Assembly: GCF_024171405.1 (NCBI RefSeq) | Contig: NZ_JALJZT010000002.1 | Span: 1,922,001 to 1,986,000 of the forward strand | Length of the DNA stretch: 64,000 nt | Source of the DNA: Qipengyuania citrea | GTDB lineage: Bacteria; Pseudomonadota; Alphaproteobacteria; Sphingomonadales; Sphingomonadaceae | Direction: 5' to 3' | Shown: piece by piece, positions 1-7,901 of the stretch | How positions within the stretch are numbered: position 1 is the first letter of the stretch | Layout of the letters: the number at the start of each line of letters is the position of its first letter | Notes under the pieces: generated by a model | What the model saw: the letters and a program-made list of their open reading frames with translations, nothing else | Told to the model about the DNA's origin: nothing | The model's database searches: none | Position numbers and translations under genes: made by a program

Positions 1-403
1 CGGCGATGATCTCGCCGAAGCGGATGCCCGCGTCATTGGCCTTGTCGGCATAGGCGGCGTTGATCATTTCCTGCGTACAGCCGGTAAAGCCGCCTGCACC
101 GGTGGGCGAGCAAGACATGGTACCGAAAGCGCCCGCCATCTCGAAGCGTTCGACGCGTTCGGCCCATGACTGGTTCTCAGGGCTGTCGGAAAAGCGCAGG
201 TTCTCGGGAATGCGATAGCGCTCGTTCTCGGCCTTGCGGGCGCAGACGACGATCTGGTCGTCCGTGCTTTCGGGGCATTCGTCGTCGCCATAGATGATCA
301 CCATGTTGTAATTGTCTTCGGCCGTATCGACGCTGTCCTGCGCCTGCGCGCCCATGGGGACGGCAAGTGCCAGGCTGGCGATGGCAAGCAACGGTTTCGA
401 CAT
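1..403 (-). CDS. Secreted conserved hypothetical protein, C-terminus off the left edge
   Basis: The reading frame starts at the ATG ending at 403, preceded by GAGAGGA, and runs off the window with no stop. It opens with a signal peptide ending near AQAQD, so the product is probably exported. The mature part has four cysteines (in DECPES, VVCARK, MSCSPT and FTGCTQ), which could form two disulfides, and a short ERYRIPENLRF motif that I recall from uncharacterised Sphingomonad proteins. No enzymatic motif is visible. It lies downstream of coq7 and dsbB on the same strand with a 91-base gap, and dsbB-dependent folding is possible but speculative. Confidence 0.7.
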   Translation of the reverse strand, partial: MSKPLLAIASLALAVPMGAQAQDSVDTAEDNYNMVIIYGDDECPESTDDQIVVCARKAENERYRIPENLRFSDSPENQSWAERVERFEMAGAFGTMSCSPTGAGGFTGCTQEMINAAYADKANDAGIRFGEIIA

Positions 404-494
404 GATGGTCCTCTCGGCGAATGGGTGCGGGGCCACTAGGCGCCCCGTGGGGTGAACTTTTGCTGAAGCGCGTGGGCGGGCCTCCCGGCGCGCG

Positions 495-1022
495 TCACAC
501 ACGCTCCGAAATACGGATCGCCGCGCGGCAGCCCAGGCGAATGACGCCCGAAAGCAGCGGATAGGCGGGCGCACGCTCGGCCCCGGCGGCCAGCGCGGCG
601 TCGCGGTGCTCCCGCTCGTCCTCGCGGAATTCCTCGATCATCGCGGCGAGCTCGGGATCCTCGCCGCTGTCCTGCAGCTGGTCGAGCTGACGCGAATAGT
701 GATCGTCGATCTCGGTCTCGACCGCGGCGGTGCAGGCCATGGCCGCTTCGGGCCCGATCAGCGCGGTCACCGCGCCAAGCGCGAACCCCGCACGATCCCA
801 GAACGGTTGCAGCGCGGTCGGACGCACGCTGCGGCGCGCCATCAGCGCGTCGAACTTTGCGCGGTGGCCGGCTTCCTGCTCCGCCATGCCCGCGATTTCC
901 GCCGAATGCGGGCCGCGGTCGCCCATGACGGCGAGCTGACCGGCATAGATCCGCGTCGCACCGAATTCGCCTGCCTGGTCGACGCGGATCATCCGCGCAA
1001 TATGATCGGGTACCTTGGTCAT
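495..1022 (-). CDS. coq7: Demethoxyubiquinone hydroxylase, COQ7 family
   Basis: The 175-residue product matches the COQ7/CatA di-iron monooxygenases that hydroxylate demethoxyubiquinol late in ubiquinone synthesis. The di-iron ligands are visible: E in DQAGEFGA near the N-terminus, EQEAGH around residue 45, E in ETEIDDHY in the middle, and EFREDEREHRD. I chose ATG at 1022 because the protein then starts MTKVPDHIARMIRVDQAGE, as in the family; the longer open frame upstream is only read-through of dsbB in another frame. Its ATG overlaps the dsbB TGA by four bases, so the two are translationally coupled. It is the last gene of the nadD-to-coq7 run. Confidence 0.93.
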   Translation of the reverse strand: MTKVPDHIARMIRVDQAGEFGATRIYAGQLAVMGDRGPHSAEIAGMAEQEAGHRAKFDALMARRSVRPTALQPFWDRAGFALGAVTALIGPEAAMACTAAVETEIDDHYSRQLDQLQDSGEDPELAAMIEEFREDEREHRDAALAAGAERAPAYPLLSGVIRLGCRAAIRISERV

Positions 1023-1495
1023 GCCCGGCGATCCTTCACCAACAGCGCGAAGATTGCCAGCCCCGTGGCGGTCGAAATCAGGAAATTGAAGCCTGCCAGG
1101 CTGATCCCGAGCAGCGTCCAAGCGGGTTCGTCGCAGCGCACCAGCGGGGTGTTCATGATGTCTTCGAGCGCATTGCCGCTGCTGCCCGAGGTGATCGCGG
1201 CGCAGGAGGTGATCCCCTCCCACCAGCCATATTCGACCCCGGCATGAAACAGGCCGATCGCGCCCGAGACCAGGATCGCCAGCGCGGCGGCACCGGTCCA
1301 CAAGCGCTGCGGCGGGGTCACGTATGCGAGCAGGGCAAGGCCCACGGCAGCGAAATGCGGCCAGCGCTGCCACCAGCACATTTCGCACGGGTAAAGCCCG
1401 AAGCCATATTGCGAGACATAGGCCCCGCCCAGCAGCAGGGCCGGCACGGCGAGCGCCAGGACGCGGGCGAGGCGGGCGTGCTGCGTAAGGCTCAT
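1019..1495 (-). CDS. dsbB: Disulfide bond formation protein B
   Basis: This 158-residue inner-membrane protein has four hydrophobic segments and both DsbB cysteine pairs: CEMC in the first periplasmic loop (YPCEMCWWQRW) and the separated pair in TSCAAIT and VRCDEP of the second loop. DsbB reoxidises DsbA and passes electrons to ubiquinone, which fits the overlap with coq7 downstream. ATG at 1495 (MSLTQHARL) is preferred over an upstream in-frame start that would add an arginine-rich stretch and overlap ctpA. It follows ctpA by 16 bases. Confidence 0.93.
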   Translation of the reverse strand: MSLTQHARLARVLALAVPALLLGGAYVSQYGFGLYPCEMCWWQRWPHFAAVGLALLAYVTPPQRLWTGAAALAILVSGAIGLFHAGVEYGWWEGITSCAAITSGSSGNALEDIMNTPLVRCDEPAWTLLGISLAGFNFLISTATGLAIFALLVKDRRA

Positions 1496-1511
1496 GGCGC
1501 GGCGCTCTACC

Positions 1512-2858
1512 CTATTTCGCGCGAGCGGCAATGCTCTTGGGGCTCGTCCGGCGCAGCGTTTCAAGCGCGTAATAGAGCTGGAAATCCTCGATGCCCTTGT
1601 CCTTCAGCTCTTCCGCCGTCTGCAGGAAGCGCGGATCGGCGCGCGAATCCTTCTCGACCGCATCGTCATCGAGCCCGATCTCGTTGATCAGATGGCCGCG
1701 CAGATCCGATTCGCGCATCTGGAACTTGGCCCGCTTGGCCAGGTCCGGGTCGGAGAGCTGCGGCACCGCGATGTCGGGAGTGATCCCGCCTTCCTGCACC
1801 GAATGGCCCGAGGGGGTGTAATAGCGCGCGGTGGTCAGCTTGAGCGCGGCGTCGCGGCCGAGCGGCAGCAGCGACTGGACGCTGCCCTTGCCGAAGCTGC
1901 GCTCGCCCATGACCACGCCGCGGCGATGGTCCTGGATTGCCCCGGCCACGATTTCGGAGGCCGAGGCGGAGCCTGCATCGATCAGCACGACGATCGGCAG
2001 CCCGGCGGCAATATCCCCGCGGAACACGGTCTCGGCGTCATAGGCGATGTTCTCGCCCCGCGCGCGGCCGCGCTGCGACACGATACGGCCTTCAGTGAGG
2101 AACAGGTCGGACAATGCCACCGCCTCGTCGAGCGAGCCGCCGGGGTTCGAGCGCAAGTCGAGCACCAGCCCGCTGAGGCGGCCGGTGGCCTGGCTCTTGA
2201 GGTCTTCCCACGCGGCGAAGACATCGCTGCCGACATCGCGCGAGAACTCGTTGATCATGATGTGGCCGACATTGCCGTCGTGCAGTTCCCAGGTGACCGG
2301 TTCGAGCTCGATCACGCCGCGAGTCACGCTCACATCGAAGGGTTCGTCGCGGCCGGGGCGGAAGATCGTCAGTTCGATCGCAGTGCCTTCGCGTCCGCGC
2401 ATCTGCGCCACCGATTCGTCGAGCGTCTGGCCCACGATCAGGCGGCCATCGAGGTGGGTGATGAAGTCGCCCGCCTTGATGCCCATCTTGTCCGCCGGGC
2501 TGCCGCGGAAGGGCGAAATGACCTTCACCGCGCCGTCTTCGGCCACGACCGAGAGGCCGAGACCCGAATAATTCCCGTCGATCATCGTCTCGAGCCGCTG
2601 CAGGTCGCTGCCGTCGAGATAGCCCGAATGCGGATCGAGCGCGGTCAGCATGCCATCGATCATGCCGCGCATCAGCGTCTCGTCATCGACCGGCTCGACA
2701 TAGCTCGCCTTGATCCGCTGGTAGACCGCAAGGACCTTGGCGAATTCGGGGCCCGCGCGGCCATCGACCTGCGCCATGGTGGCGGTGGTCGCGGGGATCA
2801 GCGCGACAGCGGTCACGAGAGCGGCCGAACGGGCAAGGGCGGCGAATTTCATCGGCAA
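1512..2858 (-). CDS. ctpA: Carboxyl-terminal processing protease, S41 family
   Basis: The 448-residue periplasmic serine protease has an N-terminal signal peptide (about residues 1-29), a PDZ domain (about 95-180) and the S41 core. The catalytic Ser lies in GSASASE (about residue 299) and the Lys in SFGKGSVQ (about residue 324), 25 residues apart as in CtpB. CtpA enzymes trim exported substrates, often cell-wall hydrolases and their partners. The envC-like gene just upstream on the same strand is therefore a plausible functional partner; this arrangement is common in alphaproteobacteria. Confidence 0.95.
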   Translation of the reverse strand: MPMKFAALARSAALVTAVALIPATTATMAQVDGRAGPEFAKVLAVYQRIKASYVEPVDDETLMRGMIDGMLTALDPHSGYLDGSDLQRLETMIDGNYSGLGLSVVAEDGAVKVISPFRGSPADKMGIKAGDFITHLDGRLIVGQTLDESVAQMRGREGTAIELTIFRPGRDEPFDVSVTRGVIELEPVTWELHDGNVGHIMINEFSRDVGSDVFAAWEDLKSQATGRLSGLVLDLRSNPGGSLDEAVALSDLFLTEGRIVSQRGRARGENIAYDAETVFRGDIAAGLPIVVLIDAGSASASEIVAGAIQDHRRGVVMGERSFGKGSVQSLLPLGRDAALKLTTARYYTPSGHSVQEGGITPDIAVPQLSDPDLAKRAKFQMRESDLRGHLINEIGLDDDAVEKDSRADPRFLQTAEELKDKGIEDFQLYYALETLRRTSPKSIAARAK

Positions 2859-2957
2859 GAAGACTCCTTTGCGGGCGCATAACCTATGGTGTGCGACCGC
2901 TTAATGCTAGCTGAGCATGGTTGGTGCCCGTCAGGAAAGCGGTTTTCGACCGGCGGC

Positions 2958-4169
2958 CTAGCGCAAGTGGTCGAGCGGGTTCACCGGTTCGCCGCCCTGC
3001 CGCAGCTCGAGCGTGACCTCGCCGCGCTGTCCCGGCGCGACCCCGAGCGGCGAGCCCGCGTCAACCGCCTGCCCGACCGCGACATCGAGCGTGCCGAGCC
3101 CGGTAACGAGGCTGGTCCAGCCATTGGCATGTTCGACGATCACGATCCGGCCATAGCCGCGATAAGGCCCGGCAAAGGCGATCCGTCCCGCACCGGGAGC
3201 GACGACCTGCGCGCGCGGGCGCGCGGCGAGCGCGATTCCCGCCTGCCGCTGGCCGCTGGTGCCCGCTTCGCCGAAACCCGCGGTAATCTCGCCCGCGACC
3301 GGCAGTTGGTACTGCCGCGGCGGCTGGGTGGCGCTGGGGATCGGGCTCGGGGTCGCGGCGAGGCTCGCGGAAGCGGGATCGGCCGGGCGCGGCAAGGGGC
3401 CGGGCAAGGCCGCCAGCTGCGCGCGCAGCGATCCTGCCGCTTCGAGCCGCCCGACGAGCTGATCGAGATCGATCGCCTGTTCGGCGAGCACCAGCGCGCG
3501 TTGCGCCTCGCGATCGGCCCCGCCCGCCGCCTGGCGCGCCTTGAGCCGCTCCTGCTCGGCAAGCGCGACCAATTGCTTGCGCCGTCCGACGAGGACCGTT
3601 TCGCTTTCCCGCCGATCGGAGACCGCGGCGCGCGCTTCGGTTTCGAGCGTCCTGGCGCGGTCGAGATCGCCGCGCAGCGCGCTGGTCCGCTCGCGCACCA
3701 GCGGGATCGTGCTGGCGAGGACCGCGCGGGTATAGACGAGATCGCGGAGCGACCCGGGTTGCAGCGCCGACAGTGCGAGCGGGCGGCGCGACATCGACTG
3801 CAAAGCGCCGGTCAGCCGGACCAGCGGGGTCCGGCGCGCCGCCAATCGGCGGTCGAGCATGCGCCGCTCGCGATTGGCCAGCGCCAGCCGGGCTTCGGCC
3901 GCGGCGATACCGGCCTCGGCCTGCTGCACGCGTGCCGCGAGCGCCGCCGCCGCGCTACGCGCCTTTTCCGAAGCTTCGCGCGAGCGCGCGGCCTGCTGCT
4001 CGAGCCGTTCCCCGCGGGCCCGCGCATTGCGTTGCTGCACGCGCGCGGCATCGAGCTGGGCACGGGCATCCTCGGCACTTTCGAGCGGGGTCGGCGCCTG
4101 CGCGATCGCCGGCAGCCACAGCAGGCCTGCGGAAAGCGTAACGGCAAGGGCGGCGAGACGGCGGCTCAT
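2958..4169 (-). CDS. EnvC-like murein hydrolase activator with degenerate LytM domain
   Basis: The 403-residue protein has a signal peptide (to about residue 24), a long alanine/arginine/glutamate-rich coiled coil (about 30-240) and a C-terminal LytM/M23 domain (about 285-403). The zinc ligands of active M23 enzymes are missing: the usual HxGxD segment reads QAGIALA, the HxH segment reads VTLELRQGG. This is the EnvC pattern, in which the domain activates amidases rather than cutting peptidoglycan itself. It sits between rlmH and ctpA in the conserved nadD-rsfS-rlmH-envC-ctpA order. Which amidase it activates cannot be seen here. Confidence 0.88.
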   Translation of the reverse strand: MSRRLAALAVTLSAGLLWLPAIAQAPTPLESAEDARAQLDAARVQQRNARARGERLEQQAARSREASEKARSAAAALAARVQQAEAGIAAAEARLALANRERRMLDRRLAARRTPLVRLTGALQSMSRRPLALSALQPGSLRDLVYTRAVLASTIPLVRERTSALRGDLDRARTLETEARAAVSDRRESETVLVGRRKQLVALAEQERLKARQAAGGADREAQRALVLAEQAIDLDQLVGRLEAAGSLRAQLAALPGPLPRPADPASASLAATPSPIPSATQPPRQYQLPVAGEITAGFGEAGTSGQRQAGIALAARPRAQVVAPGAGRIAFAGPYRGYGRIVIVEHANGWTSLVTGLGTLDVAVGQAVDAGSPLGVAPGQRGEVTLELRQGGEPVNPLDHLR

Positions 4170-4187
4170 CGCGGCATTTCTGCCCGA

Positions 4188-4610
4188 TCAATTGCTCCGA
4201 TGATAGGGGTGGCCCGCGATAATCGTCGTCGCGCGATAGAGTTGTTCGGCCAGCATCGCGCGTGCCAGCAGGTGCGGCCAGGTCGCCGAGCCGAACGCAA
4301 GCAGCAGATCGGCTTCGGCGCGTTCTTCCGCCGTATGTCCGTCCGCCGCGCCAAGCACGAAGCGGCATTCGCGCATGCCATCGTCGCGCCACCGTCCAAG
4401 GATCGCGGCAAGCTTTTCGGAGGAGAGGTCCTTGCCGCGCTCGTCGAGGAGCACGGTTTTGACCGGTGTCAGCGGATCGGGAATGCGCCCGCCGGTTTCG
4501 GGCAGTTCGGTGAATTTGACCGGCCAGGTCAGCCGCTTCTCATACCGCGCGACCAGATCCGTCTCCGGCGAGCGGCCGATCTTTCCGCGGGCGATGATGT
4601 GGAGGAGCAT
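4188..4610 (-). CDS. rlmH: 23S rRNA (pseudouridine-1915-N3)-methyltransferase
   Basis: The 140-residue product is a SPOUT-class methyltransferase that modifies pseudouridine 1915 in helix 69 of 23S rRNA. The C-terminal knot is intact (FVLGAADGH, then AEQLYRA and the terminal HPYHR). I use the ATG at 4610 (MLLHIIARGK) because it aligns with the start of E. coli RlmH. An alternative ATG at 4655 would add 15 residues and has the better ribosome site (AGAGGA seven bases upstream), so the start is unresolved. Confidence 0.9.
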   Translation of the reverse strand: MLLHIIARGKIGRSPETDLVARYEKRLTWPVKFTELPETGGRIPDPLTPVKTVLLDERGKDLSSEKLAAILGRWRDDGMRECRFVLGAADGHTAEERAEADLLLAFGSATWPHLLARAMLAEQLYRATTIIAGHPYHRSN

Positions 4611-4720
4611 GGCGTGGTCGTAGCCGGATTGTTTGTGTTTCGCACCCACCTGCATGGGTGCGTCCTCTGGACGGTTCTTCCGCTACGCCACGGGTCCCTG
4701 TAGGCGCGCGGTCGCGCTTG

Positions 4721-4740
4721 CCGTTCGCCACGGCGAACGG
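4721..4740. repeat. Perfect 9-bp hairpin in the rsfS-rlmH gap
   Basis: CCGTTCGCC and GGCGAACGG form a perfect inverted repeat with a two-base loop. It lies in a 223-base, GC-rich, apparently non-coding spacer (4656-4878) inside an otherwise tightly packed operon. There is no T run after it in either direction, so it is unlikely to be an intrinsic terminator. It could be an RNA-processing or stabilising element, or a dispersed palindromic repeat. Confidence 0.4.
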
Positions 4741-4878
4741 GGACTTTGGCTGACCGAATCGAAATGCCGCGCCGTTTTCCGAGCCGCAGGCGAGGCGAGC
4801 GCGACTGCGCGCCCGAGGCCCTGCGAGCAAGCCAAGCCGAGCTCAGCTTCGGCGCCCCGCGCCCGAGGCGCTAGAGGG

Positions 4879-5298
4879 TCACGCCGTGCCGGCGACCGGC
4901 GGGGCATCTCCGAACGCCCACATGCGCTCGAGGTTGTAGAAGCTGCGCACTTCGGGGCGGAACAGGTGGACGACGACGTCGCCCGCATCGAGCAGCACCC
5001 AATCGGCTGCGGGAAGCCCTTCGAGCTTCACCGGGCCAAAGCCGGCCTGCTTGACCTTCTCGGCCAGTTTCTGCGCCATTGCGGCGACCTGGCGAGTCGA
5101 GCGGCCCGAGGCGATCACCATGTGATCGGCAATCGAGCTCTTGCCCTCGAGATCGATGGTCACGACCTCCTGTGCCTGGTCGTCGTCAAGCTGCTGCAGC
5201 ACCAGCTTGAGCAGTGGATCGGTGGTCGCGTCAGCCAAGTCGATGACCTGTGCCGATGCGGGTCCGGACGAAGCCGGATGGGTTTGCGCCTGAGTCAT
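4879..5298 (-). CDS. rsfS: Ribosomal silencing factor RsfS
   Basis: The 139-residue product carries the DUF143/Iojap fold (core about residues 20-120, including IADHMVIASGRSTRQV and DWVLLDAGDVVVHLF). RsfS binds uL14 on the 50S subunit and blocks subunit joining in starvation. ATG at 5298 (MTQAQTH) is the first start giving a family-length protein; an AGGAG stands about 13 bases upstream, rather far. It lies between nadD and rlmH, the usual alphaproteobacterial order. Confidence 0.92.
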   Translation of the reverse strand: MTQAQTHPASSGPASAQVIDLADATTDPLLKLVLQQLDDDQAQEVVTIDLEGKSSIADHMVIASGRSTRQVAAMAQKLAEKVKQAGFGPVKLEGLPAADWVLLDAGDVVVHLFRPEVRSFYNLERMWAFGDAPPVAGTA

Positions 5299-5355
5299 AG
5301 GCGGATGCGTTACTCCTGAATTGAGAGGCTTGGGCCATGGAAGGGACAACGCGCG

Positions 5356-6018
5356 TCATGGCGCGGTGGTTTCCTCCCCCGACGGTATCAAGCGATGCGT
5401 CAACTGGTCCCTCGGAGGCGGTCCGGCGAAGCGTAAGGCCCAGTCGGGATCACCGCGGCGGATTGCCGTGGCCGATCGTTCGTCGGGATCGAAACGCAAT
5501 GTCACCAGTGCCGGTGCGCTCCATTCGCCCCTGTTCACAAAGCTGGACAATGGCACCGAAAAGCGCCGCAGCCAGGCCATCGCGGGGCTCGCGAGGGCAG
5601 CAGCATCATAGCCGGGCCGCGCGATGACTGCAATCGGCATCCTGCGCGCGATGTCGCGCCAGGCTTTCCAGCGGTGGAATTGCGCCAGATTGTCCGCTCC
5701 CATCAGCCACACGAAGTCGTGCTTGGAATAGCGTCGGGTAAGCGCGCCGAGCGTATCGACCGTGTAGCGCGTGCCGAGCTCGCGCTCGATCGCGGTTACG
5801 CGGATCGGGGCGCGCCGTGCCTGCACCATCGCCGAACGCACACGCGCGGTGAGCGGCGCCATCCCCGCCTGCGGCTTGAGCGGGTTCCCCGGCGACACCA
5901 TCCACCAGACCTCGTCGAGCTCGAGCGCGCGCCGAACGAACAGCGAAATTCGCCGATGGCCGCCATGCGCCGGGTTGAAGCTGCCGCCGAGCAGACCGAT
6001 TCGCCGCTTTCCGCGCAT
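5356..6018 (-). CDS. nadD: Nicotinate-nucleotide adenylyltransferase
   Basis: The 220-residue enzyme adenylates nicotinate mononucleotide to deamido-NAD in NAD synthesis. The nucleotidylyltransferase signature GLLGGSFNPAHGGH with its HxGH element is at the N-terminus, and a central FVWLMGADNLAQFHRW segment is typical of NadD. ATG at 6018 (MRGKRRIGLL) is chosen because it puts the signature about 7 residues from the start; an in-frame ATG at 6048 lacks a ribosome site. It heads the minus-strand operon that continues to coq7. Confidence 0.94.
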   Translation of the reverse strand: MRGKRRIGLLGGSFNPAHGGHRRISLFVRRALELDEVWWMVSPGNPLKPQAGMAPLTARVRSAMVQARRAPIRVTAIERELGTRYTVDTLGALTRRYSKHDFVWLMGADNLAQFHRWKAWRDIARRMPIAVIARPGYDAAALASPAMAWLRRFSVPLSSFVNRGEWSAPALVTLRFDPDERSATAIRRGDPDWALRFAGPPPRDQLTHRLIPSGEETTAP

Positions 6019-6273
6019 CAGATTCGGGCCTCGGGAAATTTGTCGCATTTATACAATGACTTGCTGGGCCCAGCCGAGGGAAATCGTAAGCCATTGGTAA
6101 ACCACACTTTAATCTCTTACCCCCGGCCCGAGCCAAAATTTAGCGCGCGCTCAAACGACTCGTCCCACCGATGCTTCGACTCGTAGATTCTACGGGAACC
6201 GCGATTCGATTTCACAAGCAACCTTTGTTAGCTGTCTCAATGGGACATAAGAGACCATAAGGGACGGGTCGTT

Positions 6274-7431
6274 TTGAGCAATAACAATGCCAGCATTGGC
6301 TTGGGGGATCGCTTACGCAGCTGGTTTCCCGATCGCGAATTTTTCATGCGGTCGGAAGGCCAGGTTCGCTTCATCACCATTTCATCGAAGGTCCAGATGA
6401 CCGCCGCGGCGGTGTCGCTAACGGCGCTGATCGTCTGGGCGGCATCGATGGCGGGCGCGGGATGGTCGCAATATCGCGCCACCGCCGACCGCCTGTCGCT
6501 GCTCGACCGCGAGGCGAAGGTCGCCACCGCGACCGAACGGGTGAACGCCTATCGCAGCGATATCGATGCAGTCGCCACCGATCTGGCCAAGCGCCAGGAG
6601 TTCATCGAGGACATGGTCGCTTCGCTGCCCGAAGACGTGAAGACCGCGGCCAGCACGAGCGATTCCGCTGGCGAGGCAAGCGAGACGATCAGCAAGGTCA
6701 GCCTATCGATCCCCGAAGCCAGCGCGCTGGCGAAGATCGAAGCACGCCAGCTGGTGTTCGTCGAGGGCCTGACCCGCTATGCCGACGCGCGCGCCCAGCG
6801 TGCCACCGTGGCGCTCAAGACGCTCGGCCTCGACCCCGCCAGCATGATGCGCAATGCCGACCACAGCGCGATGGGTGGTCCGCTCGAGAATCTCGTCACC
6901 GATGCCGATGGCGGGATCGATCCGCGCTTCGAGCGGCTTGGCCTGTCGATTGCCCGCATGGCCGCGCTCGAACGGGGTCTCGAAGGGGTCCCGCAAGTGG
7001 CGCCCGCACGCACCGACATGATTTCGAGCGGCTTCGGCTATCGCCGCGACCCGTTCACCCGCCGCGGCGCGATGCACAAGGGTCTCGATTTCCGGGGTGC
7101 CGTCGGCACGCCGATCCAGGCCGCATCGGCCGGCCGCGTCAGCTTCGTCGGCTGGAAGGGTGGTTATGGCAAGACGGTCGAGATCTCGCATGGCAACGGG
7201 CTGATGACGCGCTATGCGCATATGTCGCGGTTCGACGCCAAGCCCGGCCAGCGTGTCGCGGCGGGCGAGACAATCGGCGCGATCGGCAATACGGGTCGCT
7301 CGACCGGCGCGCACCTCCATTTCGAGGTGCGGATCAACAATCGCGCGGTGAACCCGCGTACCTTCCTGGAGACGGCTCCCAATGTTCTCGAAGAAATCCG
7401 GCGAGCTCCCCAGCTCGCCTCAGGCCAGTAA
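6274..7431 (+). CDS. M23 family peptidoglycan endopeptidase, bactofilin-linked
   Basis: The 385-residue protein has a cytoplasmic N-terminus, one transmembrane segment (about residues 42-62), a coiled-coil-rich periplasmic region and a C-terminal LytM/M23 domain (about 245-365). All zinc ligands are present (MHKGLDF, TRYAHMS, AHLHFEV), so it should cut peptide cross-links. The start is a TTG at 6274 with AAGGGA nine bases upstream; the next ATG (residue 25) would lose the basic N-terminus. The bactofilin gene begins inside its last 50 bases, and such pairs are known to couple cell-wall hydrolysis to bactofilin polymers. Confidence 0.9.
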   Translation: MSNNNASIGLGDRLRSWFPDREFFMRSEGQVRFITISSKVQMTAAAVSLTALIVWAASMAGAGWSQYRATADRLSLLDREAKVATATERVNAYRSDIDAVATDLAKRQEFIEDMVASLPEDVKTAASTSDSAGEASETISKVSLSIPEASALAKIEARQLVFVEGLTRYADARAQRATVALKTLGLDPASMMRNADHSAMGGPLENLVTDADGGIDPRFERLGLSIARMAALERGLEGVPQVAPARTDMISSGFGYRRDPFTRRGAMHKGLDFRGAVGTPIQAASAGRVSFVGWKGGYGKTVEISHGNGLMTRYAHMSRFDAKPGQRVAAGETIGAIGNTGRSTGAHLHFEVRINNRAVNPRTFLETAPNVLEEIRRAPQLASGQ

Positions 7432-7837
7432 TTCGGGACGCGAGCGTATGGCCAGCAAAAGCAATTCCACCTTCTCGGTCCTGGGATCGGACCTCACGAT
7501 CACCGGCGACATCGAGGCGTCGGCCGATCTTCATATCGACGGGTCGGTCGAAGGTGACATCGCCTGTTCCTCGCTCGTGCAGGGCGAGGAAAGCCGCGTC
7601 AAAGGCGCGATCAAGGCCGAAACCGCTCGGCTAGCCGGAACGGTCGACGGCTCGATTACTGCGCGCGAGCTGGTCATTCTCAAGACCGCGCGAATCACCG
7701 GTGATGTCTTTTACGACGCGCTGACCATCGAACAGGGCGCGCAGGTCGAAGGCCGCTTCGCGCATCGCGACGCCAAGGCCAAGGCGCCCGGGCTGACGCA
7801 GCCGGCGACCAAGCCGGAGCTCGCCGTAGCCGGCTGA
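7382..7837 (+). CDS. Bactofilin family cytoskeletal protein
   Basis: The 151-residue protein is a bactofilin (DUF583): a flexible N-terminal tail (MFSKKSGELP) followed by the repetitive beta-helix core (about residues 30-130, with turns such as ITGDIEASADLHIDG). Bactofilins form nucleotide-free filaments that localise wall enzymes. ATG at 7382 lies within the M23 gene in another frame, with GGAGACGG upstream; an internal ATG at 7448 would remove the membrane-binding tail. The 50-base overlap suggests translational coupling with the hydrolase. Confidence 0.92.
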   Translation: MFSKKSGELPSSPQASNSGRERMASKSNSTFSVLGSDLTITGDIEASADLHIDGSVEGDIACSSLVQGEESRVKGAIKAETARLAGTVDGSITARELVILKTARITGDVFYDALTIEQGAQVEGRFAHRDAKAKAPGLTQPATKPELAVAG

Positions 7838-7860
7838 GCCAAGCCATTTCGGAGGGGAGG

Positions 7861-7897
7861 AGGGCCGCTTGCGCATGACGTATGCGGCCTTCTCTTT
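7861..7897 (+). terminator. Intrinsic terminator after the bactofilin gene
   Basis: AGGGCCGC (7861-7868) pairs with GCGGCCTT (7884-7891) with one G-U pair, and is followed by CTCTTTT. It sits between the convergent bactofilin and acyl-CoA ligase genes. Confidence 0.65.
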
Positions 7898-7901
7898 TGG
7901 G

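Noticed and set aside
404-494. GGGGC/GCCCC hairpin between coq7 and the left-edge gene as a terminator
   Set aside because: The stem is short and no T run follows on the minus strand.
495-1388. A 297-residue minus-strand open frame covering coq7 and part of dsbB
   Set aside because: Only the last 175 residues resemble COQ7; the rest is dsbB read in another frame. The ATG at 1022 with ATGA overlap is the real start.
2886-4703. A 605-residue plus-strand open frame opposite the envC-like and rlmH genes
   Set aside because: Arginine-rich low-complexity translation typical of antisense reading in GC-rich DNA, opposite well-supported genes.
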